A stretch of 64,000 nt of DNA from Coccinella septempunctata (GCF_907165205.1 NC_058198.1:12687001-12751000); one strand, 5' to 3'. Numbered from the stretch's first letter, positions 9,936 through 21,130 are shown. Notes: generated from the letters alone by a model not told the origin. Program-made: numbers and translations.

Positions 9936-11299
9936 CAGAGCCGGAGCGAGGGCGTGGCGAGAGAGGCGGTCGCCACGGGCGCTAGCGATCTGGGGGCGCA
10001 AAACAAAAATAATAAAAAAAACAGTATTCTCTCTAATTGAATATTTTTCATTTAATATTTAACACAAAACATAATATTTTAAAAATATGCCAAAACACAT
10101 TTTACATATGTGTGTAAATTAAATTAATGTGAACGTAAACGAACACTATACAGGTGGGATTGTAAACAACGTCCGTAGTCCACAGCATGGACTGGAGAAT
10201 AATAATTAAATACTTAATAATATTAAATTATTAAGATATAGTCCACACCGTCAGTCTGAAAACTGAAAGAATGCGTCGCCACAGCCTTCTAAAGAAAGTC
10301 TCTATAGACGGCTGTGGCGTCGCATAACAACCAACGCGATAACAAAGGCCATGTAGAGATCTACTTACAAAAAAACTATCGGAGACCGATTGAGGCGCAA
10401 AACCTTAGCCGATTTGGGCTATTTCCTTCAGAACATAGACAACAATAGCTCCTTTTATAGCAGACAACGCTAGTGCATTTTGGTTTCTAAGGGTTTTACT
10501 TCTTTTTATTATAATATATACTTAGTTATTGAGTGAAAATATAATATGAGCCTGGAAATCATTCGAACTGGAGAGCTGGTAAATTATCACAGATAGAGAT
10601 TACAGAAGAGGAAAAGAGAAGAAAAATAAAATAGCCTGGAGAAGAAGCTGATGATGAAACATTTTAAATTTGACTAGAAGAATAATCTGAAAAAGGACCT
10701 CATTCAAGTATTGAACTATATTTCAGTGCAACTTGAAGAAAGATTCAGTGTTTTGCCAGAAGTTGCTAAAGACAGCTTTCTAGAGGGAATATGTTCGCAA
10801 GACTTTCTACTTGGCGAACTAAACAAGAAAGCATTGAAGTATAGTCCCGATTCAGATCCATACAAATTTGTGGCCACTCAAAATATTCTTGACTTTATCA
10901 GTAACTACAGCTGCCACAGCTACATATTAACGTTCTTTCAACAAATTGAAATTCGTGAAAACCTATTTAAGGTCTTCAACTGGATAGGAAAGGCTGACTT
11001 ATTTAGCATAGCAGTCCCATCCATAGAAAAGAATCACGACATCATTGATATTCTTGCAGAAACCAGAGCAAGAAAAGTCAAATTATAGTTCATTTTGAAT
11101 TCATGTTATTGTTATTTTGTATCCCTTTTATTTTGATTTTATTTGTATTAATTTCTTTAAAATAGGAAAGATTTTTTCGAGAAAAAAAGCTAGGTATTCG
11201 ATTATGAAAGATAAATACAAATCAACATAAGAAAGAGAATTTTTTAGGGGCGCCTTATGAGAATTCGCCACAGGCGCCAGAATCCTAGTTCCGGCTCTG
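9936..11299. mobile_element. hAT element, 1364 bp, 8-bp target duplication
   Basis: Inverted ends CAGAGCCGGA(GC) / (TT)CCGGCTCTG are flanked by exact CTTCCTTT at 9928-9935 and 11300-11307. Both ends contain subterminal GGCGCC-rich sequence (CGCCACGGGCGC left, CGCCACAGGCGCC right). TIR start CAG and the 8-bp duplication define hAT. It holds one substantial ORF (10711-11088) but is too short for a full transposase, so it is non-autonomous. Confidence 0.92.
10711..11088 (+). pseudogene. ORF in the hAT element, probable transposase remnant
   Basis: A 125-codon frame inside the hAT element on the plus strand. Its content is ordinary globular protein (LEERFSVLPEVAKDSFLEGI; YKFVATQNILDFISNYSC). Position suggests an internal piece of a hAT transposase left after deletion, but I see neither a BED finger nor the C-terminal dimerisation motif. 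The function is not recognised from sequence alone. Confidence 0.45.
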
Positions 11300-11427
11300 C
11301 TTCCTTTGGTAGAACAAGGATAGAACGAAGCAAATGACATGGTGGCGCCGCCACGAAACTGATCCCATCTCCCGGATTTTTTGAAATGATGATGCTTGCA
11401 AAAAGTGACAAGTGCACACACCAGTGT

Positions 11428-12052
11428 TTAAGACAGTGTTGGACAGAAGCGAGCATTGAGAATAATCTATGGCTTGAGCTATAGACATAGTTGCAGGGAA
11501 ACTTTCAAGGATAATCGGATTCTCACTGTTCCATGCATTTATATCTATATGTTGTGTTCCCGTGTTCATAATGAGAATAATAGATTCCAAAAAAGATCGG
11601 ATATTCATAGTTATGAGACAAGAAATAAGGATAACTTAGATCTGGTGAAACAAAATCGGGAAAAATTTAAGAAATCACCTTATTATGCTGGCGTATCTAT
11701 TTATAATTCACTACCAAAGTTATTGAAGAGTACTGTGGAGCTGAAAGTGTTCAAGAGTAAATTGAGATCTATATTTTCTGAAAATGCTTTCTACTCGATT
11801 TCCGATTTTATTCAATACTGTAAGGAGGGAAGCTCCAGTAGATGACTTGCTTGTTCCGACTCCTTGGGCATACTTGGGATGGGGAATTTTAATATGACTC
11901 CAACAATTTATGTTTTTTAATGATAGCATTAAGGATGTTTTTTAGTATTGTAAGATGTTCTTATACAACAATTTGTAATATTTTTCTGACGTGTCAATGC
12001 TACTTTTGTAGTTTTTTATGGCAAAATAAATACTTACTTACTTACTTACTTA
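11428..12052 (+). mobile_element. CR1/Jockey-type RT, part 2 and 3' tail
   Basis: Continuation of the RT interrupted at 9078: after FKTVLDRSE the frame 11456-11845 gives RIIYGLSYRHSCRETFKDN, ILTVPCIYIYML and a distal YNSLPKLLKS block, the same order as the RT C-terminus at 60.6-60.95 kb. The stop is at 11843-11845. The 3' UTR ends with AAATAAATA and an (ACTT)n tail at 12029-12050. Confidence 0.85.
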
Positions 12053-12231
12053 TATTTGTTGCACAAAATGGATGATTTGATTCAATATTTTTTATTGAAA
12101 GTATGCCATGATATGATGAAAGCTAAGAAAACAAGTCAATAAATTTTTAGTAGCTACTGGCATTTCATATATAAAAGAAAAGAAAAAAAACATTACTCTA
12201 TCCATTTTATTTATACAATATTGTACATCCA
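12053..12231. other. Short gap without a gene
   Basis: AT-rich sequence between the (ACTT)n tail and the end of the P-like transposase. Likely 3' UTR of the minus-strand transposase; nothing else is visible. Confidence 0.4.
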
Positions 12232-13262
12232 TTATTGTTTACTGTAGTAGATCAAGTGATGAAGTCTTCTTCTAATTGCAGGATCTTGAATTCTTTCAGT
12301 GAACTTTTTACATAGATTATTGAATATTCTAATTTTAGAATAAGATCTGGCAATATTTTTCACTAGAAGAAAGCCATGATGTCCACCAATCACTGAAGAA
12401 TCTAAAAAATATTCTTTCAAGGAGGGGAACAAATCATCAACTTTATCATAAAATTTTTGAGACTGAATTGTCGCAAATACTTCGAGGAAATTTTCATCTC
12501 TTGCAATTGTATTTTCTGTTGAAACCATCAAATTCCTGATTGCCATCTCTACATTTTGGCATATCATCTTTACAACTCCATATGATGGTACATGAAGTCC
12601 CCTTGAAAAAAACAAAAAATAAAATCATCTCAATTTCATATTAAATTATCTCATCTTACCTTTATTTTTGAAGGATAATAAAGAATATGATTCTCCACTA
12701 ACAACATCAGTTGCAGATTCAGTTTCCTGAATACAGTAATCACATTTATGGATTCTTTTTAACATTCTGATTACATACCCACTTATATAAGTAACTACAT
12801 TAGATTTTAGTGTATTCAGATCAATGAATTGATTGAATAAATCAAAGTCATGATCTGATGGAGAGTCGGATGGGTCAAAGTTATATCTCCTATAATTAGA
12901 AACATCTACTTCCACCCTACATCAGTTACCACTTGTGCTTGGAACTGACAAAATCGTTGTAGTATCCAAGACTTTACAATTTCCTCCATCTTGACTTACT
13001 TTTTAGTATGTACAAGAAGTCTTCTTAAAGTTCTCATAAATTGTAACAACTTGAATTATTGTTCCAGCAATTACGACTCTTGAAAATAGATTTCATGTTA
13101 TTTCACAAAAACAACTCATTTTTAATAACTTACATTATAGAACAAAAGAGAGTTTCCAAATGATCTTGGGAAACCTTATATGTTGAAAAATAACTGAATT
13201 TGCCAGACATAACAAAGTCATCAAATGTTCCACACACTGATAAGGCAGTAACACAAAATCCA

Positions 13263-13942
13263 ATGTGTATTAGTGATTAGAGGTTTCTTTTCGGTCGAAA
13301 TTTCAGAGACTCAATTAGACAAAATGCCGACGTTTCGATTTTATTTTGAATCATCTTCAGAGCTCTAAAATAAATGATAAACTTTATAGTAAAAACAAGT
13401 AAAAATTCAAAGGAATAGAGAATAGAAGTCTCGAAACAGGACACATATAACAATTATTGGATAACAACATTAATCAAACTAACAAAGTAAAAAATATAAT
13501 CAAAAATATCTTTGAAATTATCACATATATACAAATAACAATTAGAAGCTACTCACATTGCCAGTTGGTCTCTATTTTGAATTCGAAAATTAAAAACAAC
13601 GAGGATGAAATAATAAAAGACATTATATACGGTTGACTAACTTGTACGAAATAAAATACATCAAAGGAACATGAACTGGACGGATGACATTCAGTGTTAA
13701 TCATCTGATAATTATCAAATAAGAAAAAACGAAATAATATGTAGGTAAACTCAAGCGAACACGTACAATACAAATCTGTGGATGTTATAAATCTTGTATT
13801 ATCTGTATGAGATCAAAATAGGCCGTATTCAAGTTATCAATGTCGCTTCTTTTGTTAACAGATTTTATTTCTTTTTTTCATTTTGTCTAATTGAGTCTCT
13901 GAAATTTCGACCGAAAAGAAACCTCTAATCACTAATACACAT
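13263..13942. mobile_element. 680-bp element with perfect 64-bp inverted ends
   Basis: 13263-13326 and 13879-13942 are exact reverse complements, beginning ATGTGTATTAGTGATTAGAG. The 552-bp centre is AT-rich with no convincing ORF. Just inside the left TIR the minus strand carries CTGAAGA, a 4-bp stem and GAAAC (13332-13360), a hammerhead-like core. The perfect TIRs imply recent activity or recent inverted duplication. No clear target duplication is visible, so the superfamily is open. Confidence 0.9.
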
Positions 13943-15117
13943 CGATACCAAGGTCATCAAAAATAAAAAAAAAATCCATTGAATGGAGTTTCCTTATAGG
14001 AGTTAGAAACAGTGGTCTTCCTGATACATCTGTGCACCTCAGCAAATAAGTTATTGTTTCTATGACAAATGGTCTCCAAATATGTTCATTAGAAAGCCTC
14101 AAGGGTGCCTTAAAACCTTTACAATGAGGGCTTCTTGAATTCAATATATCGAATAAACTGCCCATTCTCCTGATAACTGAACGGTTCCTTCACTGCCTTC
14201 AAATTCTTTTAATTTTAATGTTCTAGTCCTAGAGATAATTTCAATGGCATCGGCAACACTATTGCTCAAAGTTTGGGCTGCTAAATTAACCTGAAACAAT
14301 CATAATCAGTTTTGTGAACTGAAATTCCATGATCTTATTTACCTTCATGTTCTGCCTAAACCATTCGATATGTGCACGTTTCAGCTTATTGGCTATATGT
14401 ACACCCTCTTGCTCTTGTAATTCGTGTAATTGTTTTACATATTTCTAATTTGTAATTTCTCCATTGGGATCTTTGAACTGCTGCAAACTGGCAAAACTAT
14501 TCCTCATGAGTTTTAGCATGTGGCATGCATCCAGTACACTATAAAATTTCTTGGTTTTATCTACTGGATGTTCAAACCATGTCTTCATCTCATGAACATT
14601 ATCGAAATTGCAACCAAGTTCTTTCATCATACTGAAATTAACACTTGGACCATCACAGGTAACAGACGTTATATCAATTCCATATCATGTGAGCGAATTA
14701 GGGATTCGTTTATTATATTAGCCTTTTTCTTAGACGTTAGAGAAGAAACAAAGACATATGCAACTGGCATCTTCCAATGGCCTGTATGTGAAACTAACAA
14801 AAGAACAAGAGCTTCACTTGCTATTTGCATCTCATCATTTTCTACACCAACTCCAACACATACATAGCCCCATGTCTTTTGACCATCAACATCAATTTGT
14901 TGTCTATTGACATTTCATCTAATAAGAGGGAACATATCATTTTTGTACTTGAAATCTGAACTATGGCTTCCAGAGCATCAAAATCAGGCAATAAAAATCT
15001 TGGTTCACAATTCAGATTTTTGTACCATTTCCTTACAGTGGCTTGATGAGGAAGTTGTGCTGTTCTTGAAAATACTTTTTTATAAATTATTCGAGGGTCA
15101 TCTAAATTACTGAACAT

Positions 15118-16765
15118 CTGTATCTTAACTGACTTTATTCACAACGACAATTTTACATCTCTTATTGGAGTATGCGCATCAAGACAAACACAACTACAGA
15201 AATACACATATGACATCTCCCCTGTTCAATAAAATAAAAAATAATACTAGCCATGTAATTAAGTTACAGTTAGGATATACTAATATCCAAGTCTCTTAGG
15301 TTTAACAATCGTTCTTCCAAACCTTGTTTTATACGTGTCTGATTCACTAGATGAATCATTGTTATTCAAATTTCTGTCAGGTACATTTTCATCAGTTACA
15401 CTTTCATCATCTGAGTAATATATATCAGTTTCTTCATAGTATGGTTTTATAAATGATCTATTCCTTCTTTTTACAATATTTGAATTATTTTCTTTTACAT
15501 AATAAGAATGACTATTATTATACATTTCTTCACAACTTTTCCAGGTAGCCAAATATTCTTATTTTTAATGTATACTTTATCACCCATGTTTAAACCTTTC
15601 AAAATCCTAGCATTTCTATTATAATAATTTTGTTGAATTTTCTGTTTATTCATTAAAAAATCTCTCTGCAATTTGAAGTTAATTTTTTGCGGTTTCAGAA
15701 ATTGAGGTCTAACAGGAAGAAGTCCTCTTATTTTCCTACTAAACATCAGTTCACTTGGTGATTTTATATTACAATCAATTGGAGTGTTTCTCAATTCTAA
15801 AAGAGCTAAGTCAATGTCAGTTTTGTCAAAAGTACATTTCTTTATAATATGTTTTACAGTTTGAATGTGTCTCTCAATAAGACTTAGATTTAGGATACAA
15901 AGGACTTGAAGTTTGATGAATAATATTCCACTCTCTACAAAATTTCCTAGATTCTTCACTGCCAAAAGGTTGATTATCAGAAAAAATTATAAAAGGTATA
16001 CCATGTACAGAAAAAATAGATTTTAGACTTATTATTACACATAATGCCGAGGTAGTTGATATTTTTCTTATTTCTACAAATTTGGAAAAATAATCTGTTA
16101 CAATAAGATACAAACATTTATTGATTTCGAATATGTCTACTCCAACTTTTTGCCATGGACCATCCGGAACTGGATGTGGTGTTAGAATTTCTTTGGGATT
16201 ATTATTACTAAATCGATTACATGTGGAACATGACAAAATTTTCATTTCAATATCTTTGTTGATACCTGGCAAATAAATAACTTCAGAGGCTTTCAATCTG
16301 GTTATAGTTATTCCCATATGATTTAAATGTTAAATATTTAGCATATCTTTTTGCAAACTTTTTGGCACTATTAAAGAATTATTTCTATAAAGAAGATCAT
16401 TAATAATTACAATTTCATGACTAATATTGAAATATAATTTCGTAGAGTCTATACATTTTGATCGTGAATTTGGCCAACCTTCTTTAACATATTTTATCAC
16501 ATTTTGTAAGATAGGATCTTTTTTAGTTTCCATTTGAAATTGTTCAAGTTTTTTATCAGATATGGGAAAATTATCTATTAAATAATTTATTTGTGACTCA
16601 TATTCGTCTGAAAACAAAATTGTATCGTCTTCATCTATTTTAATTCTAGAAAGTGCATCTGCAATGTACATCTCTTTCCCTGGTTTGAACACAACGTTTA
16701 GATCATAAATTTGTAAGTCAAGCATCATTCTTTGTATTCTCATAGAACATTTTATCAATGGTTTT
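15118..16765 (-). mobile_element. Gypsy-type pol fragment: RNase H end to integrase C-terminus
   Basis: Minus-strand frames run 16758-16330 (end of RNase H, VFKPGKEMYIADALSRI, then the linker), 16317-15874 (integrase with zinc-binding CSTCNRF and core VGVDIFEINK...DYFSKFVEI...FSDN), 15965-15495 (SLIERHIQTVKHII, the catalytic Glu region, then KVYIKNKNIWLPGKV) and 15552-15280 (C-terminal tail ending TRFGRTIVKPKRLGY-like). This is the K02A2.6-like arrangement of Ty3/Gypsy elements. Frame changes occur at each junction, so it is a relic. 15118-15280 may hold 3' UTR or LTR sequence. Confidence 0.85.
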
Positions 16766-16789
16766 TTAAAAATTTGAACTAACGGTTTA

Positions 16790-16944
16790 TAGATAATTTA
16801 TAGATAATGAGAAAGGAAAATCAAGTTCTATTTCATTTTTAAATCAGTTTGAAGATATTTTTAAAGGCATAGGATGCATGCCAGGTAAATATAAAATAAA
16901 AATTAATAAAGATGTGCCTCCAGTAGTACATGCTGCACGAAACG
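16790..16944 (+). mobile_element. Gypsy RT N-terminal piece, inverted relative to neighbour
   Basis: On the plus strand a short frame reads FEDIFKGIGCMPGKYKIKI followed by PPVVHAARNVP, the stretch immediately upstream of the RT domain in K02A2.6-like Gypsy elements. The rest of pol lies next to it on the minus strand (15118-16765), so the element was inverted and partly deleted. The junction near 16766-16800 contains the tandem duplication TTTATAGATAAT. Confidence 0.7.
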
Positions 16945-17439
16945 TTCCTCATTTCTAATGGCATAGCAAATCTTTTCCTGACTTCTTCATCTTCATAGGC
17001 TTTACCGGAGTAGAACTGGAGGGTTGCTGCAAATTCCCTCAAGACTGGAGGATAACTTTCATGGCTCACAGTATCATTCTCTACATTTTTCAAATATCTT
17101 TTCATCAATAAATGTGGCACTGAATCGAAGGATTTCTCCAAATGATGGGCAGCATTTTCAGAAATACGTTGATCTTCTTTCAAAAAGTCCATCACTTCTT
17201 TCATGTGTTGTACTTTATTTTTTAGAGACTTAATGGTTTTTCCATTTTCCCCCTTCTATATCTCTGACCTACTCTTATTTTCGCCCAAAAATTACTTCTG
17301 CGATTCGTATTATGATTAGATTAGAAGTTGGAAGAATATGAATATTTGATGGTCGGTACCTATAAATTCGATAATTCAAACAATTCGTTTGAAAAATAAA
17401 ATTGTTCGATATAATTTCTCGAAGTGAAGCACCTAGGTG

Positions 17440-18075
17440 AGAAATTTTTAACAACTGACAAAATGTAATATTCACACAAATGATTGCTGACTATTCAAGA
17501 TACATTCTCCGTACTGCCTGCAAACTACCCCTCCTCGACCCATTTCCGGATATAAGTCCGATTTGCCGCTATGAGGCGCGAAGTTTTTGTTTTATAACTT
17601 CTGAGTTTTAACGACTATCAAAATGAGATTCTCACACAATGATTGTTGACTATTCAAGATTCATTTTGCGTGAAAAAATTTCTTGCACTGCCTGCAGACT
17701 ACACCTTCTCGACCCTTTTCCGGATATAAGTCCGATTTGCCGCTATGAGGCGCGAAGTTTTTGTCTTATAACTTCTGAGTTTTAACGACTGTCAAGATGA
17801 GATTTTCACACTAATGATTGTTGACTATTCAAGATTCATATACCGTAAAAAGTTTCTTCGCACTGCCTGCAGACTGCCCCTTTCGACCTTTTTCCGTATA
17901 ATACTCCGATTTGCCGCTATGAGGCGTGAAGTTTTTTCCTTATAACTTTTAAGTTTTAATGATTGTCAAAATGAGAGTTTCACAAAAATGATTGTTGACT
18001 GTTCAAGATTCATTTCGCGTGAAAAAACTTCTTGCACTGCCTGCAGACTACACCTTCTCGACCCATTTACACAGG
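17440..18075. repeat. 174-bp satellite, about 3.6 copies
   Basis: The word TGATTG(C/T)TGACT starts at 17481, 17640, 17815 and 17989, giving spacings of 159, 175 and 174. Each unit contains CTGCCTGCAGACTAC, TCGACCC(A/T)TTTCCG and GATTTGCCGCTATGAGGCG. Unit 1 lacks about 16 bp. Unit 4 is cut after TCGACCCATTTAC. The array sits immediately outside the P-like transposase. Confidence 0.9.
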
Positions 18076-18240
18076 GATATTTCCTCTGCTGTTTTCCCCC
18101 GTTAAGCTAGAAGGCCCACTTTTGAATTTATTTTTTGGCCTATAATTTTAGACTAATTTATCAGCCTATCGTTCATCATAATTTAAGGCTCTTATTTCTA
18201 CTGCGGATTTCCCTTAAATGTGTTTTTAAAAAAAAATGGT

Positions 18241-18660
18241 TCTAATAATAAAGATAATGATATGTCTGGCCTGCCTGGCAACTATCTGGTAAATGGCCTG
18301 CCGCGTAGCCATCGTAACGACGTAGACGGTGCAGCCAGCCACACCTGCTGTCCGCAGTCCCATTCCTTTTTCCTTTCTCTTTCGCATCCTTTATAGGGGC
18401 GCTCTTTCTGCTCTCATTTCTCTACCCCTCACCCAAACCGAGAAAGGGGAGCACAAACCCATGGAAATGGTGATAACGAGAAGCCTCGGAAACAAGTCGC
18501 TGCCTGGAGATCGTCAGGGCATGTCTGGAGCCGGCGCTGGACATAACAGCATGCGGGACGTCGGTGGCAGGATGTTGAGGAAGCGGGCTCCTGCTGCAAA
18601 AGAAGCTACAGCTCCAAAGCAACAACAGCAACCAACGAGTCCAATTAAATTGCCTAAAAT
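18241..18660 (+). mobile_element. Dong/R4-like element, 5' fragment
   Basis: From TGTCTGGCCTGCCTGGCA (18262) to about 18650 this matches 43645-43945: the 5' UTR and the first about 65 codons (MEMVITRSLGNKSLPGDR..., start at 18461). The match ends at AATTAAATTGCC; downstream sequence is unrelated. It is preceded by TAATAATAAAGATAATGA, a TAA-rich site like the flanks of the other copies. A retained 5' end without a 3' end is the reverse of usual 5' truncation, implying later deletion. Confidence 0.85.
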
Positions 18661-19560
18661 AGGCCTAAAACCATGCTATTGTCAGATTTCTGCTAAATAT
18701 TCGATAAGCTTCTGGGTTCTGCTATAGTGGGGAGCCGACGATGTTAAATCGGGATTTACTCGAGCGTCGTGGAGGCCTAGTGGATTCTGAAGATTAGATG
18801 ATAAAAAAAAAGGTTGTATGATGTTTGCACTTTCGGCGGTGGGGAAAGCGTTTGCAGGTTTTCAAAGATGTAAAAAAAATTGTCAGGTGTACATACTCGA
18901 GTAGGTCAGATTAAGTTACTGTATATGCCTGATAATAAATTTATGTTAATCTGATAGTTTGCGTGGTGGGGCTGGCCGTACGGAAGAGTTGAAAATGGTG
19001 AAAAAAAATTGTTTGAGCCTGTCAGATTTTTAGAGGATATGTTAATTGGACCCAAAGGAAGCTACTTTTCAAGAGACTGACAATTCGGACGTGACGCAAG
19101 GCCACAGTGGTCGTTTGAAAATGCAACATACATACTCGAGCGTGTCAGATTTTCATACATATGGTTAATCTCGGTGTTGTCCCATTAATATGACAGTAAT
19201 CAGGAGGGGTTTTCTCAATATGACAGTTTGAATATGATAACAAGGATTTTTTTTTTGAATATCCCCCTTCCTGTACCTCTAATCGTTTCTGTTTTCATTA
19301 TGGAAGTTGTATATAATAAAATTATATACAACTTTTCTCTGAAGCAATTTTACATACTCTCAACCGTTTTCGAGCTAGAGGGCGATAAGTGCGAGGAGCT
19401 TAGCCAAACATGAGAAAGGCCAAGGTCAATGTAGAAACCCAGTATAATGAAATTCATCGCCATATATCTCAAAAATATTCAAACGTAGAAAAAATAGCTT
19501 CGGACAAAATTTGTAGAAAATGTTATGCTCTACAACTTATATAATGAATGCGAAAACACT
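18661..19560. repeat. Non-coding stretch with repeated CATACTCGAG/GTCAGATT words
   Basis: ACATACTCGAG(T/C)... followed by GTCAGATT occurs at about 18890 and 19128, and related CTGTCAGATTTT or GTCAGATTTCT at about 18677, 19017 and 19144. Spacing is irregular, suggesting a diverged repeat of about 240 bp. No gene is recognisable. Confidence 0.4.
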
Positions 19561-19589
19561 TTGAAGCCCAGCCCATACAGCACATGAAG

Positions 19590-20270
19590 TCCATTTTATA
19601 TGGAAATGAAGTACAAACGTCCACAGACCTTATATGGAAGTTCAATGGATGTACATTTCTGGACATTTACTGTACGTTCAACGTTTTATATGGATGTCCA
19701 TTGTACTTTAAATATGGGATGTTGGGCAAACATCCATACAATTATACAAATCTGAACTTAATTGTACTATAAAAAATTGTACGTTAGTTAGTGTACATCC
19801 ATTTAGCGTACATTTTTGGATCAACTCGAATTATCTATGATTGTACATCTTTTGGATGTTCGGATCTGGATCTGAATATCTTCTTCTAGAAATTGTACTT
19901 TTCTGTACAACTGGATGTATCATTTTCAAGTTTCCATAATTCTTCATTTCTCAACATTCGTAGGATGTACATTTCTGGACATTTACTGTAGGTTCAAAAA
20001 TGGACGTTTTATGGATGTCCATTGTACTTTAAATAAAGGATGTTGGACAAACATCCATATACGTCCCTTATTGGACATCTTCTGGATATACAAATCTGGA
20101 TCTTAATTGTACTGTCAGAAATTGTACGTTAGTGTACGTCCATTCAACGTACATTTTTGGATCAACGTGAATTATCCATAAATGTACATCTTTTGGATGT
20201 TCAGATCTGGATCTGAATTTCTGCTTCCGTACTTTTCTGTACGACAACAGGATGTATCATTTTCTTTTTT
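19590..20270. repeat. Diverged 320-bp tandem repeat rich in GGATGTCCATTGTAC
   Basis: GGATGTACATTTCTGGACAT starts near 19643 and again near 19963, and the following segments correspond (GGATGTCCATTGTACTTTAA; ACAAATCTGGA or similar; TGTACATCTTTTGGATGTTC). The repeat is about 320 bp with roughly two copies. It shares its word set with 360-545. Confidence 0.75.
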
Positions 20271-20599
20271 ATTTAGCCCCGCCTGTACAGTAAAATTGCT
20301 GAATGTTTATATGATGAATAGAGCACAAAAAGAGAGCTTCAGGGAGTAGGGGAACTTTCTCTTTGGTATTACATTATGACATTTTGGTATTCAGAAAAAC
20401 ATCGATGACGTCACCACTCCTAGCATCGATGACGTTATAACTTTAGAATTTCCATCGAAATTGGCAAGTTGAGAAATTAAAATTTACCTATTTCATAATT
20501 TTATTGTTATGACTATAATTGAATAAATAGATTATAAAAGAAGTATTTCCGTAATTTGAAAAATCAACAAATTCGGAGACATGGCATGGCATGTAACTT

Positions 20600-21130
20600 T
20601 CGGGAAGTTACGACCAATTTTGAGATATATAAAAAACCGGAAATATTGCGTGTTCTATGATAATTATTTTATTTTATTGTTCGTTATAAAGGTATCAATC
20701 AGAGAAAACCAACAAATGAATTTGTAGTGCCGTCGGTGATTTCCAAAAATAGGAGACCTATAGCCACCGTTTGGCGATGTATGAAAAACTTCATATTTCC
20801 GAAATATTGCGTGTTCGTTGATAATTTTTTACATTTTATTGTTCGTTATGAAGGTATCGATCAGAAAAAACAACGAATGAATTTGGAGTGCCGTCGGTGA
20901 TTTCCAAAAAAAAAAAGGATACCTATAGCTATCGTTTGGCGCTGTATGAAAAACTTCATATTTCCGAAAATATTTCGTGTTCGTTGATAATTTTTTCACT
21001 ATATTGTTCGTTATTAAGGTATCAATCAGAAAAAAACAACGAATTAATTTGGAGTGCCGTCGGTGATTTCCAAAAAAAATTTTAAGCATTTTGCGATACA
21101 AAAAACTTAATACTAGAAAATATTTCCGAA
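20600..21130. repeat. Tandem repeat of about 161-166 bp, three copies
   Basis: GTGTTCGTTGATAATTTTTT-type starts occur at about 20648, 20809 and 20975. Each unit contains ATTGTTCGTTAT(A/G)AAGGTATC(A/G)ATCAG, GTGCCGTCGGTGATTTCCAA and ATGAAAAACTTCATATTTCC. The final unit diverges after the poly-A run. Apparent frames follow the repeat and are not genes. Confidence 0.85.

Larger units (their letters stand above)
9079..11427. mobile_element. 2.35 kb insertion in the RT, with diverged inverted ends
   Basis: The RT frame breaks at 9078 and resumes at 11428. The two ends are related in inverted orientation over roughly 100 bp: GGGATATGGGATCAATTTCG on the left against CGGGAGATGGGATCAGTTTC as the complement of the right end. 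The left arm (about 9080-9440) is also present, inverted, at 36145-36482. This is a DNA-transposon-like family; no open transposase remains, and the flanking duplication is not clear. A complete hAT element sits inside (9936-11299). Confidence 0.65.
12232..17250 (-). pseudogene. P element / THAP9-like transposase, interrupted
   Basis: Minus-strand blocks occur in family order from 17.25 kb down. 17204-16950 is a coiled coil then YPPVLREFAATLQFYSGKAY; 15113-14842 has LPHQATVRKWYKNL and LLLDEMSIDN with the catalytic-type DEM; 14630-14445 has YSVLDACHMLKLMRN; 14165-13990 has LFDILNSRSPHCKGFKAPL; 13257-13130 has YKVSQDHLETLF; 12915-12661 has YISGYVIRMLKRIHKCDYC and LLSFKNKG; 12615-12232 is the C-terminal domain. 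Several introns are implied. The N-terminal THAP finger is not seen. Stops, frame changes, a 680-bp TIR element (13263-13942) and Gypsy pieces (about 15118-16945) show it is dead. Confidence 0.85.

Noticed and set aside
12053..12231. CRISPR-like or tandem array around the CTTACTTACTTA run
   Set aside because: It is the 4-bp simple-repeat tail of a non-LTR element.
20829..21101. 90-aa minus-strand ORF
   Set aside because: It follows the 160-bp tandem repeat and has no family motif.
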